Shown here: in pieces, positions 33,842-44,597 of the stretch
Numbering within the stretch: position 1 is the stretch's first letter
How the letters are laid out: the number at the start of each line of letters is the position of its first letter
Origin: Daphnia pulex
Lineage: Eukaryota > Arthropoda > Branchiopoda > Diplostraca > Daphniidae
Direction of reading: 5' to 3'
Assembly: GCF_021134715.1 (NCBI RefSeq)
Contig: NC_060023.1
Span: forward strand, 7,874,001-7,938,000
DNA length: 64,000 bases
Program-made: the position numbers and the translations under genes
Notes under the pieces: generated by a model
Told to the model about the DNA's origin: nothing
The model's database searches: none
What the model saw: only the letters and a program-made list of their open reading frames with translations

Positions 33842-34189
33842 GTATTATATCCGCGCGGGCTTCCGGCTTCCAGATTAATAAAATTTGGTTTTATTACAAA
33901 AACCCTGCGACCAGATCCGTGGAAGAATGTTCTGCGCTGGTCATGACCGTCATGTTACTTTATAGGTTAACCAGTTATATTAGACTTTTGTTGGAAATGA
34001 TTTTGAGCGTAAAATTAGAGCTAAAGAACTTATACACAACGTTGCATTCGAATAATTTTGAAATAACAAATGAAGTAAACTTGAAACTTATTTTTTTCGA
34101 TTCGATCGTCATATATACATTTCAATCAGATAACATTTTTTTATGACATACGAGTACGGATCTCAATTCGAGCTGTACCAAACTCTCGT

Positions 34190-35371
34190 TTAATACCTGA
34201 AGACCAAATCCCCGTAACTTGGGGGATATTCATATTTCGGCGGCAGATTCGGGTAAATGGTCCGATATACATTTTGCTTTTCTCGCGTTGTTGATCCTGT
34301 CGTCGCAGGAGGTTCGTGCAACGGAGGTGTCAGGGTAGTAGCAAATCTGCCACCTTGGGGTGTGGGGTCATTCCAGTATCGTGGAAGTTTCGGTTCTATT
34401 TTAGTTGTCTGCCAAAACCTATCCACTGCTAACCACACGCAAGCAACAGCAAAGCATTTTAGGTAGCTGGAAACAAATTCTTTGTCGAAATTTGAAACAT
34501 TATCTGAGATGAGGTTGGATACAATTAACCCGATGACGAACATACAGACTGCCAAGTGGACCAGCTTACAAACTGACACCACCCGCTGCACTAGCTCCTT
34601 CCACTGACAGTAGTAAATCATTTGTAGTACAGCTGCAAACATCAGGAAAGCTTGTACTGCCGCTAAAGGGGGCAGCGAATTCGATAGGGCTGGGATCCAC
34701 ATGTCAGGAGGTGTTGTGCATGTCACCCAAACAACCGGATTCCAATCTTCAGGATGACTTTCGGGACTGCAAAGCAAATCAAGCCCCTGAGGTTTGCAGG
34801 CGGCTAGAAAGTTGGGAGCCAACGTTTCAGTGGGGCCGTTGTCCACCCATATCCATACAAAAACGCTTCCAGTAATTAACGATAAAATCCATAGCAGAAA
34901 TCTAAAGAAATAACCGAAATAACGTATGATAGATTTATTTTCTGATCGGCTTTGTATTATCCATATAAAGGTTAGTAACATGCTGGCAAATATTTGACAC
35001 GTTACATGTGCAAACATTTCAATTTGCGAGCGCGCGCTCCTGTATACCATCGGGTAATTAATTTTTTCGTCGTTGCATGTAACTTTAATTGGTTTGTTCT
35101 TCATGTCTGCTAGGTTATCTGCAATGGGTATAACGAAACAGAACAAACAAGTCCAGACAATCGCTAGCATTAGGAATACGATCACATCTTGTCTAGACAA
35201 GAATCTGGTAACGACGTTTTTAATTTTTTTTAATTTCGTCATTGTGAAATCAGGTTTTAGTTTGATGACTTTTGAAAGCGCGTTTTTCACTTTTTCATTC
35301 ATCATTGTGAAATCAGGTTTTAGTTTGGTGAACTTTGACAGTGCGTTTTTAGCTTTTTCGAATTTCGTCAT
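34190..35371 (-). CDS. PAP2/LPP-like membrane protein, likely catalytically dead (copy 1)
   Basis: This intronless gene encodes 393 residues. Hydrophobic segments near residues 58-80, 125-145, 152-175, 230-250, 265-290 and 305-325 suggest about six membrane spans. The loop KVTCNDEKINYPM closely fits the FFCNDESIxYPY loop of lipid phosphate phosphatases. FLAACKPQG resembles the segment after their first catalytic motif. Where PSGH is expected the protein reads ALSNSLPPLAA, and the K-x6-RP and SR-x5-H motifs are also not visible. The fold therefore looks kept while catalysis is lost. The C-terminus ends with PPSYGDL, a PPxY motif that could bind WW domains. The N-terminus holds a roughly 21-residue repeat (EKxKNALSKxxKLKPDFTM) present about twice. 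A TATA box lies at 35425-35431. Function is unknown. Confidence 0.8.
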   Translation of the reverse strand: MTKFEKAKNALSKFTKLKPDFTMMNEKVKNALSKVIKLKPDFTMTKLKKIKNVVTRFLSRQDVIVFLMLAIVWTCLFCFVIPIADNLADMKNKPIKVTCNDEKINYPMVYRSARSQIEMFAHVTCQIFASMLLTFIWIIQSRSENKSIIRYFGYFFRFLLWILSLITGSVFVWIWVDNGPTETLAPNFLAACKPQGLDLLCSPESHPEDWNPVVWVTCTTPPDMWIPALSNSLPPLAAVQAFLMFAAVLQMIYYCQWKELVQRVVSVCKLVHLAVCMFVIGLIVSNLISDNVSNFDKEFVSSYLKCFAVACVWLAVDRFWQTTKIEPKLPRYWNDPTPQGGRFATTLTPPLHEPPATTGSTTREKQNVYRTIYPNLPPKYEYPPSYGDLVFRY

Positions 35372-35424
35372 GGTGAATGAAATCGAGTTTTAGTTTGATG
35401 AGTCTCCGCTTCGTCTAGCGGTCG

Positions 35425-35431
35425 TATATAT
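35425..35431 (-). promoter_or_regulatory. TATA box of phosphatase-like copy 1
   Basis: ATATATA on the minus strand lies about 54 bases upstream of the start codon at 35371, inside a block (ACGAAGGGCATATATACGAC) repeated upstream of copy 3. Confidence 0.65.
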
Positions 35432-35439
35432 GCCCTTCG

Positions 35440-36122
35440 TGGACGGAAAAGTTGCTCCGCAGTTTTCGAACTGGCAGTTTATTGTAGATTTGGGGATAAT
35501 TAACTGGACAAAATTATTTTAAAGTTGATTTTTCGTTAACTTACAATTAAACGAATAATGTTCAAAAGAAATTACGAACTTGTGACAATCCCATAACTCG
35601 TAATTTGTATCGTCAAAAGTACACTTGGCTTGAATTTTAGACAGTATAGCCTGTAAATTATTTCTAATTTGAATATGCTCAATTTTTGCCTGGTTGTTGC
35701 TATATTTCAGTGATTTTTTACATTTTAGAAATCCTTCAACATAAAAAATCATTTACTTCTCATGTAATATGCGCGCGGGCTTTTGAAATCAAGACTTTTT
35801 TCTTACAATTCAGCCTACAACTAGCAAAGTCGTGTAAAAATGTGTTCTTTGCTGCTTTCATGTCATTCATGACCGTCTTATGCCGTATAGGTTAACTGCA
35901 CCATCAGCATCAGTTATATAGAAAGTCTCGTTATTACCAAGTTACCAATGAGCTAATCATGTACAGTAGATTAATCTCAATTTGGATTTTGGACCTCTTA
36001 TTTGGATTGGCGTTACGCCGGTTCGACATACATCTGAATATTAGTCATATGAGCGATAGATTCGAGTTAGATGCGTGTATTATTTAAAAAGACTTAAAAG
36101 ACTTAAAAAGACTTAAAAAGGG
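35440..36122. other. Intergenic unit between phosphatase-like copies
   Basis: It holds the shared upstream block (CTCCGCAGTTTTCGAACTGGC and onward), GCGCGCGGGCTT near 35770, and short AAAAAGACTTAAAAAGACTT repeats near 36090. No gene was found. Confidence 0.6.
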
Positions 36123-36485
36123 CTAGTAACTTGAGCCCCGGTCAAATACGGGGAACTTTGGTCTAGCGTAAAGTCAGAATCTTTTGCTATTCGCATTTCT
36201 GTAATTTAATAGCACGATCTGCCCATAATGGATTTTATCGTGGGAAATCTGCCCAGTCAGTACCTTACTTGAAGATTGCGTCATCACGGCGATGCTATAG
36301 ACATCTGGTGGTGATGCAAATCTGGTTGTTGCGTCATGGTTGGGACATCAAAGATTGCGTCATCATGGCGACGCTATAGACATCTGGTGGTGATTAGTTT
36401 GGGCATGTTTGGGCATGTTTTGAAATGAATAAGCTCCTCCCCCAAATGTCCGTGACATGAATAAGCTCCTCCCCCAAAATATCCG
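36123..36485 (-). mobile_element. Non-autonomous Helitron, 5'-truncated, between phosphatase-like genes
   Basis: On the minus strand it ends in the hairpin CCCCGTATTTGACCGGGG followed by CTCAAGTTACTAG. The middle contains two copies of ACCACCAGATGTCTATAGC. The TATATAATAAAAG 5' end is missing. Confidence 0.82.
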
Positions 36486-36983
36486 TTTGGCTTGAATTTG
36501 TGCCAGCCTCTAATAGCAATTGTTTTTAAATTTAAATACGCTTAACTGCTGTTGCTTGTGACTGTGTTGCTCAGTGTTAAAAAATCTCGAAAATCCCTCC
36601 ACATCATGAAATCATTTATTGATTTAAATCTCATTTATTACCCGCACGTGCTTCTAGATCAATATTGCTTTGCATTGCTTTTTCTTACGTATACCTGCAA
36701 CCTAATAGAACCAGCAGTGAGTACAGTGCTGGACACGACCGTCATGTTTCTTTAATTAGACATGTGTTGCAAATGATTTAAAGCGTAAAATTAAAGCTGA
36801 AACTTGTGATACTTTAACTAAAAAATAATTGTGAAATTAACAAATGAAGTGAACTTGAAATTTATTTTATTCAATTCGATCTTCATCATACATTTAAATC
36901 CAGACAATGCGAGACAATGATAACATTTTTTCATGACATACCAGGTATGTGGATCTCAATTGGTAGCTGTATACCGAACTCGT

Positions 36984-38081
36984 TTAATACCGTATAACCA
37001 AGTCCTCGTAACTAGGGGGATATTCATATTCCGGCAGTTTCGGGTAAATGGTCTGATATGCATTTTCTGTTTCTCGAAGAAAGAACGAAGGTGTCAGGTT
37101 AGTAGGGATTTGGCCACTTTGGGGTGTGGGGTCGTTTCCTGCTGTGGTCCAAGGTGTCGGGTTTGTAGGGAGTTGGTCGTTTCCGGGTATGGCATCTTCA
37201 TCGCCCAGCTCTTCGTCATTCCAATAACGTGGAAGTGTTGGACCTTCAATTCCGCTCAGCCTCCAATAGTATTCCCCCACTAGCCAAAAACAAGCAACAA
37301 TAAAGCTCTTCGTGTAGCCGGAAACGAAATCAATGTTGAGACTTGCTTCGTTGCAAGTGATGATCAAGCAAGCAGTGGCCAAAGTAATCGCTACATTGAT
37401 GACTAGCGTAATCAGGCCAAAGATTATCGACTTAAAATCCACCGTCGCCACCGCTAAGAGCACGCAGTGAGCCATCTTGACGGACGCTATCACCATCAGG
37501 TAAGCTTGGATTGCCGCTAATGTAGGCAGCGAATCGGATAGGGCCGGCATCCATATTTCAGCACGTGTTGTACACGTCACCCGAACAATACTGTTGGGAC
37601 TGCAAGTCAGATCAAGTGGTCGGCAGACAGCCAAGAAGTTTGGAGCCAATCTTGTTTCGGTATAATAAAGATTGTTACCCCACAACCAGACGAGAACGAT
37701 TCCAGTCAATATTGATGCTTTCCAAAGCAGAGCGCGATAGGTAAACTTGAGTAAAGCCAGTAAAGCCGTCTTTTTTTCTCTTCCGGCCAATCCGTGGAGA
37801 ATTTCAATGGTGGCAAAGTTGAAACAGGACCAAGCTAGTCCAAAGATAAGGCAGATTTGTTTCCACACTATCCTTTCTCGTGATGCCATCGGGTGGTTTA
37901 TGTAACATTCGTCGTTGCATATTATCTCCGTGTCTGATTGATGGTCAGGTTTCTTGACCAAACACAGCAAACACGTCCAAACAATTAACAGAATTAGGAA
38001 TACGATCGAATCTCGTCTTCTGGACGACAAGAATCTGATCGATTTTGAAGTGGCGTTTTTAACTTTTTCGAATTTCGTCAT
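36984..38081 (-). CDS. PAP2/LPP-like membrane protein, likely catalytically dead (copy 2)
   Basis: The 365-residue product is intronless and has the same layout as its neighbours. The LPP-type loop reads IICNDECYINHPM. The segment FLAVCRPLDLTCSP follows a charge-poor TRLAPN, and the PSGH position reads ALSDSLPTLAA. The tail is proline-rich and ends EYPPSYEDLVIRY, retaining the PPxY motif. It is the most divergent copy: the N-terminal repeat is present once, and the upstream TATA-like block is degenerate (CATACATAG near 38125). It lies in the same orientation as copies 1 and 3. Loss of catalytic motifs in all three copies suggests that an inactive ancestor was duplicated. Subcellular location is inferred as plasma or internal membrane. 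Confidence 0.78.
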   Translation of the reverse strand: MTKFEKVKNATSKSIRFLSSRRRDSIVFLILLIVWTCLLCLVKKPDHQSDTEIICNDECYINHPMASRERIVWKQICLIFGLAWSCFNFATIEILHGLAGREKKTALLALLKFTYRALLWKASILTGIVLVWLWGNNLYYTETRLAPNFLAVCRPLDLTCSPNSIVRVTCTTRAEIWMPALSDSLPTLAAIQAYLMVIASVKMAHCVLLAVATVDFKSIIFGLITLVINVAITLATACLIITCNEASLNIDFVSGYTKSFIVACFWLVGEYYWRLSGIEGPTLPRYWNDEELGDEDAIPGNDQLPTNPTPWTTAGNDPTPQSGQIPTNLTPSFFLRETENAYQTIYPKLPEYEYPPSYEDLVIRY

Positions 38082-38109
38082 GGTGAATGAAATCGAGTTT
38101 TAGTTTGAT

Positions 38110-38777
38110 GAGTCTCCGCTTCTATGTATGCCCTCCCTGGACGGAAAGTTGCTCCGCAGTTGTCGAACCGGCAATTTATTCCAGATTTTGGGAGAATTAA
38201 CTGGATAAAATAATTTTCAAATTTAATTATCCGTTAATTTAGAATTTAACGAATAATATTCAAAAGAAATTACTACCTTGCGACAATTACATAACTCGAA
38301 ATTTGCATCGACAAAAGTACACTTGGCTTAAATTCGACAGTGCCACCCTAGAAATTGTTTTGTAATTCAAATACGCTTAATTTATGTTGCTATTCAGTGA
38401 TCTTTTACAATAAAAAATCCTTTCACATCACGAAATCATTTAAATCTTATGTATTTTAACCCGCGCTTCTTCTTCTTCTTGATCAAGACTTTTTTTTCTT
38501 ACTAAAACCTGTGATCAGCAGAGCCGTAGAAAAATTTTCTGCGCTCATGTTTCTCTATGGGTTTACCAGTTATTAGACCAATTATTGATTTTGAGCGTAA
38601 AATTAGAGCCATAGAACTTGTGATACTAGGTTTAATTAAAATAATTTCGAAATAACAAATGAAATGAACAGTTTGAAATTTATTTTATTGAATTCGATCG
38701 TCATGCATTTTAATCCAGACAATAACATTTGTTGATGACAAATGGATCTCAATTGGTAGCTGTCTCGTCCCGAACGT
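38110..38777. other. Intergenic unit upstream of copy 2
   Basis: It repeats the shared block (GTTGCTCCGCAGTTGTCGAAC, then AATTTAACGAATAATATTC). Nothing coding is seen. Confidence 0.6.
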
Positions 38778-39887
38778 TTAGTATCGGGTGGCCGAGGACC
38801 CGTAACTTGGGGGATTTTCATATTCCGGCGGCAGATCCGGGTAAATGGTTTGATAAGCGTTTTCCGTTTCTCGCGTTGTTGATTCTGTTGCCGCAGAAGG
38901 TTCGTGCAACGAAGGTGTCAGGTTAGTAGGAATTGGTCCAGTTTGGGGTGTGGGGTCATTCCAGTGACGTGGAAGTGTTGGTTCTTTTTTAGTTTTCTGC
39001 CAAAAACTATCCACTGCTAACCACACACAAGCTACAGCGAAGCATTTTAGGTAGCCGGAAACAAATTCTTGGTCGAAATTTGCAACATTATCTGAGATGA
39101 CGCCGTATACAGTAAACCCGAAGGATATTATAGAGACTGCCAAGTGGCAAAGCGGGAGAAATGTCAGCGGCCCCTCCCACTTCCAGTTGTAAATCATATA
39201 AATTACCGCTGCAAACGTCAGGTAAGCTTGTACTGCAGCTATAGGGGGCAGCTGCGCATTGGATAGGGCCGGAATCCACATTTCAGGAGGAGTTGTGCAA
39301 GTCACCCAAACAACCGGGTTCCAATCTTCAGGATGACTGTTGGGACTGCAAAGGAGATCAAGCCCCTGAGGTTTGCAGGCGGCTAGGAAGTTTGGGGCCA
39401 GAGTTTCAGTGGGGCCGTTGTTCACCCATAGCCATACGAAAACTGATCCAGTGATTAAAGATAAAATCCAAAGTAGAAGTTGAACGAGAAGCAGTATGAT
39501 GGAACTGCATGGTGGATCAGAATTTACTAATCTCCTTCCTCTTACATATAGGAAGCTTAAAATGAGGCAAATACAGCTTGTAGCTATTTCATATGTAACA
39601 TAGTTATTTTCCTTTGTCGGATTATTCTTGATGGGTGCCATCGGGTAGTTGATTTTGTCATCATTGCATGTTACTTTAATTGGTTTTCCGCTCATGTCTT
39701 GTAGATCAGGAGGTAGTTTGACAAAGCACAGCAAAAATGTCCATGCAATAATAAGTAGCATCAGGAATATGATCACTTCTTTGTATGATGATAAGAATTT
39801 TGTCGATTTTGAAAAAGCCTTTTTCAAATCAGGTTTTAGTTTGGAGACTTTTGAAAGTGCGTTTTTCACTTTTTCGAATTTCGTCAT
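38778..39887 (-). CDS. PAP2/LPP-like membrane protein, likely catalytically dead (copy 3)
   Basis: The 369-residue product closely resembles copy 1 from FLAACKPQGLDLLCSP through CFAVACVWLAVD, so the two are recent paralogues or have exchanged sequence. The LPP-type loop reads KVTCNDDKINYPM. Catalytic motifs are again absent: the PSGH position reads ALSNAQLPPIAA and no SR-x5-H is present. About six hydrophobic segments are visible. The cytosolic tail is Thr/Pro-rich and ends PPEYENPPSYGSSATRY, giving two PPxY motifs (PPEY and PPSY). A TATA box at 39941-39947 sits about 54 bases upstream of the ATG in the same block as copy 1. I see no introns in any of the three genes. Confidence 0.8.
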   Translation of the reverse strand: MTKFEKVKNALSKVSKLKPDLKKAFSKSTKFLSSYKEVIIFLMLLIIAWTFLLCFVKLPPDLQDMSGKPIKVTCNDDKINYPMAPIKNNPTKENNYVTYEIATSCICLILSFLYVRGRRLVNSDPPCSSIILLLVQLLLWILSLITGSVFVWLWVNNGPTETLAPNFLAACKPQGLDLLCSPNSHPEDWNPVVWVTCTTPPEMWIPALSNAQLPPIAAVQAYLTFAAVIYMIYNWKWEGPLTFLPLCHLAVSIISFGFTVYGVISDNVANFDQEFVSGYLKCFAVACVWLAVDSFWQKTKKEPTLPRHWNDPTPQTGPIPTNLTPSLHEPSAATESTTRETENAYQTIYPDLPPEYENPPSYGSSATRY

Positions 39888-39940
39888 GGTGAATGAAATC
39901 GAGTGTTAGTTTGATGATTATTCGCTTCGTCAAGTGGTCG

Positions 39941-39947
39941 TATATAT
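39941..39947 (-). promoter_or_regulatory. TATA box of phosphatase-like copy 3
   Basis: The ATATATA sequence lies in GAAGGGCATATATACGACC, matching the block upstream of copy 1 at the same distance from the start codon. Confidence 0.65.
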
Positions 39948-41395
39948 GCCCTTCGTGGACGGAAAGTTGCTCCGCAGTTGTCGAACTGGAAGTTAATTGT
40001 AGATTTGCGGAGAATTAATTGGACCGAATTGGACAAAATTATTTTTAAATTTGATTTTTCGTTAACTTACAATTTAACAAATAATATTCAATACAAAATT
40101 AATTTTTTAGAAAGGTAAAACAATCCTTTAAATCGAATAATTTGTAACGTCCAAACTTCGTTCGAAGTCACAAGTCAAACTTTTCTGTGTCAGCTTGTAA
40201 ATTGAGCTTTAAATATTTAATTATTTTATATTTTTCTACACCTAACTCTTACTTCATGTCAGTGATTTCACACAGATAATTCGTGAAATATACAGGAGGC
40301 ATTTCCGCCTCTGTTTGAACTCTGCTGTTTATCATTGGTCATATGCGGTCATATGGCTAAAAGCAGGGGCATGCATGGTATGCATACTCCTTACCCCTGC
40401 TAAAAGTTATTAAAGGAACTTGCTGGATTTCAAGTTAACTTCATAAGAATGTTACTTGATCGTCCGAATAAATCCTTATCCAAAGTCCGGCGTCGTGCAC
40501 TCGTACAGTCTCATTCAACCCGAGCTTTCCAGATCTAAACTGTTTTCATTTTTTTATTTTTGACGAAAAACTGCCAAGTGTGCAAAATCTGAACGAGAAA
40601 CGCGTTAATCTGATCTGAACCTCAAATCTCTCCATCTCTCCATACCCCTGCTTTTTCCAAATATTTGAACAGAACTATAGAATACTATTCTATATTGTAT
40701 TCTATAGCTCTGATTTGAATCAGAATTCAGAAATTCAATTCAGAAGCGCCAAGGCATGGAGGTATGGAGAGATCTCTCCATATCCATGGAAGCGCACAAA
40801 GCCACCATCATGGGTTTTTATGCTGTTCCAGCCTCTCCCTTTTGTTTTATCCAAACGCAAACATACGTATATAATAACCACCAGAGGCAAAAGAGGGAAG
40901 GGTTGGAATGGCGCTAAACAATGAATGTCTTTTTTTTTTTCTAATTTTCTTTATTTACGCCAGCCCGCCTAGTTTTTCGGCTTTGACAGTTTGACTACCT
41001 TACCGACATTCGACATCGACACGAAACTGTTTCACTGTTAGTTTTCGGTTTCGATCGGTGATGGTCAGGTGACAAAGGTGTGCTCTGACAGATATAAAGT
41101 AATCTTTATTAGTGACAGCTGCAAAAAAGCTAAATTAGTAACAGAAAAGCGTTAGACAAAGTGCTTGAACGGTGAATAACTCTCAACAACTGTTATATCT
41201 GTTTGTTCCACGTGGTTATTTAGATACCGGTACTGTACATGATGGTTATATTTTGTCACAATTTATTTAAAAGGGTATAAGGCATTCGGTATCTTCTTCC
41301 TTCTTATATCTAGAAAATAATTTTCCTCAATTTGTATTATCATTAACAACAGATTGTTTGTGTTTGCCTATCAGAACTTTCTTACTTGATCAACA
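39948..41395. other. Intergenic region between the phosphatase-like cluster and the RPA-BTB gene
   Basis: The first 150 bases continue the shared intergenic unit. An imperfect foldback lies at about 40628-40775 (CTCTCCATACC pairing with GGTATGGAGAG, centred on CTATAGAATACTATTCTATA). Divergent promoters are possible here but not resolved. The frame at 40715-40924 is not convincing. Confidence 0.4.
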
Positions 41396-43547
41396 ATGCA
41401 TCAGTGGCCATCGCCACCGAAAGTGAATAGCAGCAGCAAACCTGTGTTAACTAACGGAGCAATTCCGGTAATTTTTTTTCCTTTTTTAAAAATCGATTTC
41501 AATTCTAAATTTTATTTTTTTTTATTTTTTATTTTTTACATATATTTATAGGCCATTATTGAGAAAAATGGACTTTACAACGAGACACCCGTTCTGCAAG
41601 TTCTTGTATACAAGCTAAATATTTTATTTTGTCGCTTAATTTAAATGTGTATATTTTAAAAATAATAGGACTTCAGAGGGTTACTCCAGGCAACTAACAA
41701 TAATCGCTATAAAATTGTTCTCTCCGATGGGAAATATTCCTACGCGTTTGCGATGCTTTCAGCTCAACTCAATCACTTGATTGCGGATGGGAAATTGGAG
41801 ATTTTTACCGTTGTAAAAGTCGTGAGATTTACTGTCAACTCGGTTATTGCAAAGGCTCCTGCGACAGACAAAGTTTACAACAAAATAATCACTCTTCACG
41901 ATGTAGAGCTGTTGGTCTCTGGAAAAGAAGTACGGTAACTGTGTGTTTATTATTCAAAAATAATTTTTCAGTTCTAATTAACTTGATTTTGTAATGCACC
42001 TGTAGATAGGGGGGAAATTGGGAAATCCCAAAGTGTTTAGTTACGGTGAAGAGGTACCAGAAGATCTGCTGACACATCCTCTAAAGCCAGTATGTTTGGG
42101 AAATACCAGCGTCGAACGGATACGACCGGGATTGATTTGCGTTCGCAGCCAGTGGGAGAAGCTGCGAATGACAGATAAATGTTTATCTGGATTATCTGCG
42201 TCAAGTAAGCGCTTAACTAGTATTATTTTGAGGCTCAAAATTACTATGTGCATCCATTTTGCAGGTAATGTGCAGACGAAATCATTTGGACAGTTATTAG
42301 AGCAGCCACAGAAGCCAACACAATCCTCTTTTTTGGGAATAAGTCCTGCAGGTTCCAATTTTAGACACCCAACAACCAACAAATCCGCTTCTCCATTAAT
42401 CACACAACCACCCAACATGAGCGACTTGAGTGCACAGCAGGTATTTACGAAGTTACGCTCACTGAATTAATGCATATTATTGCTAGTTCTTCTTATTTAT
42501 TCACAGACACAAAGCGTTTCAAGTACTCAGAAGATAATAAACGCGGTTTCGACTTCAAACGAAAGCATGGAATACATCGTCAATTTCTTGATTGATGGCC
42601 AACAGTACCATTTGAAAGCCTCCTTCACCAGGTCCAGTAAGAAAATTCTTGGGTCGCTAACACTGTCGCATCCATCATCAAAACCCCGAACAATGGTAAA
42701 AGGCGGAAAACATGTAGCGAGTCCCATAAAAGAAAACGATGATTTGAATAGACCGCGCGCTGTTTGGGCCAACTTGAACGGAGAGCAACACAAATTTTGC
42801 CATTTAAAGAAGTCTTGGATTTCGGACCGCTACTGGGTGTCGGAACAGTTTGATGGCAGTTTTCTTCTTCAGCCCCATTTTGAATGTAACACGTGGAAAC
42901 CGTTGACTTGTCTTCTCTGGATCGAGTTTGACACTTACAGTGGCGGAGAGAGGAACGCCCTCAAACAACTAACTGAATTGTTCGTCCAGCAGAATCAGTG
43001 CGATGTCCAGTTTAACTTTGAAGGTGATCAACACCTTGGCGGCCATTCACACATACTGGTGGCCAGGAGTCCGGTTTTTGCCGCAATGTTCCAGCACGAG
43101 ATGAAGGAGACGAAGACGGGCCAAGTCAGCATTCCAGACATCCAGCCAGACATTTTCAAGCAGTTGCTTCAATACATTTACTCGGGCCGGCTTTCATTAC
43201 CACTGACGGAAACCACTGCCCAGCGGCTGTTTGAAGCGGCCGACAAGTACGACATTGGTGATTTGAAAGAAGAGTGTGTCAGTTTCCTATTGACCTGCGT
43301 CCGAATGGATACGGTGATTAATTTGATGGCCTGGGCGCACCTTCACTTCGTGGACGAACTGAAACAACTAGCTCTCAAGTTCACGGTTTTGAACGCTAAG
43401 GAAGTTTGTATCCTGAAAGATTGGGAGATGCTGACCAAGAACTATCCGCACTTGTGTGTGTTGGTAACGCGACACATTACCGACAGGATGTCCATTTCCT
43501 GGAACGACGAAGAAGAACTAATTTGTTCGGGTATTAATTGCCTGTGA
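41396..43547 (+). CDS. RPA70-type N-terminal OB domain fused to a SPOP-like BTB protein, 600 residues
   Basis: Exons are 41396-41467, 41552-41605, 41669-41929, 42006-42204, 42265-42440 and 42507-43547. All junctions are GT-AG and in frame. Residues about 18-150 align with the RPA70 N-terminal OB fold (GAIPAIIEKNG, TPVLQVLDFRG, YKIVLSDGKYSYAFAMLSAQ, then KLGNPKVFSYGE). That domain recruits checkpoint proteins in RPA. A linker (VERIRPGLICVRSQWEK) leads to a beta-rich, MATH-like region at about 275-400. The BTB domain spans about 409-519 (QCDVQFNFEGD, HILVARSPVFAAMFQHEM, FKQLLQYIYSGRL), followed by a BACK-like helical end. SPOP-type BTB proteins are Cullin-3 adaptors. By inference this could link ubiquitination to RPA70N partners. 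RPA DNA-binding OB folds are absent. Confidence 0.85.
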
Positions 43548-44597
43548 GTTTTCTGTCAATCACAAATAACACTTGATAACTCAAGAAATTTATCCTTAAC
43601 TCATAACGAAAATGTGCCCCATCACTGTTATTGCAAATAGGATTTTTTGAATTTCTGTTTTTAAAAGGTTATTTCACGGGATCTCACTCATTTTCTTTTT
43701 TTTTCTCTTCTGAGAAGTAAATAAACCCAATCACTATCCCCTCTTAAGTCTTATTATTCCATTCCATGATACTACGACATTAGTTGGAACTTATTGCGTC
43801 ATCCTAATCAGTGTTGCTGTCTTTAGCTTTGCAGGATTGCAGCTAAGAATTTCCCTTCTCAAATGATGATCTTTTTCTAAAAAATGCTACAACTTTTTAG
43901 AAAGCTGATTTAAGTGATTTTGATCTTAACTGGAAATGATTAAACCTTCCATGTGTAATATTTAACTCATTGATTTCACAAATCTGAGTAGCTCAGACTC
44001 GATTCCATCTTGAGAAGGCGGAGCTTCCGTAAGCCCCTCCCCCATCCATCTTTTCGCCAGTCTTAAAATGCCCACGGGGTAAATGGAAGATTTGGATTCC
44101 CTTCCTTTCCTGTTAAACCTCTTTACTTGGAAACGTAGACCTTGCGATTACATCAGAGTTTCGTTTCAATTTGACCAACTCAGTCGTCCACTCGCGTTGT
44201 CACAGTTAATTGCTAATTCTTCTCCGACTCTCGCCGAACTAAAGAATTATTTTGGTTGATGGCTAGTGATTTTGGAAATCCCCACACATTTGTGTGTAAG
44301 TTAGACTATTTTAATATTTAAAATAAGTATGATAGTAGTGGCTCTTCGAAATGACGCCGTGCCATTAAAAGCTCGACAAAAAGGCGGTTTTTATCTTGAA
44401 TGCTCAAACGTTTTATCTCGGGTGGTATCGTTCATGTCCGTAGTTTTCAAGTGTTTTTTATTTGTTGTTTCACTTTTCTAGTTGTAACTTTCCACCTGGT
44501 TGCATAGTGCATAGTGTAAATCTCACAAATTTTGGAGGATTTCGTCGTACAAACCCGTTCACATTCGTTGATCCTATTTCGGGAAACTAAAAACGTC
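43548..44597. other. Intergenic region between the two BTB genes
   Basis: It contains the 3' flank of the first gene and presumably the promoter of the second. No further exons were recognised. In particular I found no RPA70N-like exons ahead of the second gene. Confidence 0.5.

Noticed and set aside
40715-40924. 69-residue frame upstream of the RPA-BTB gene
   Set aside because: It overlaps an imperfect foldback and has no domain or splice context.
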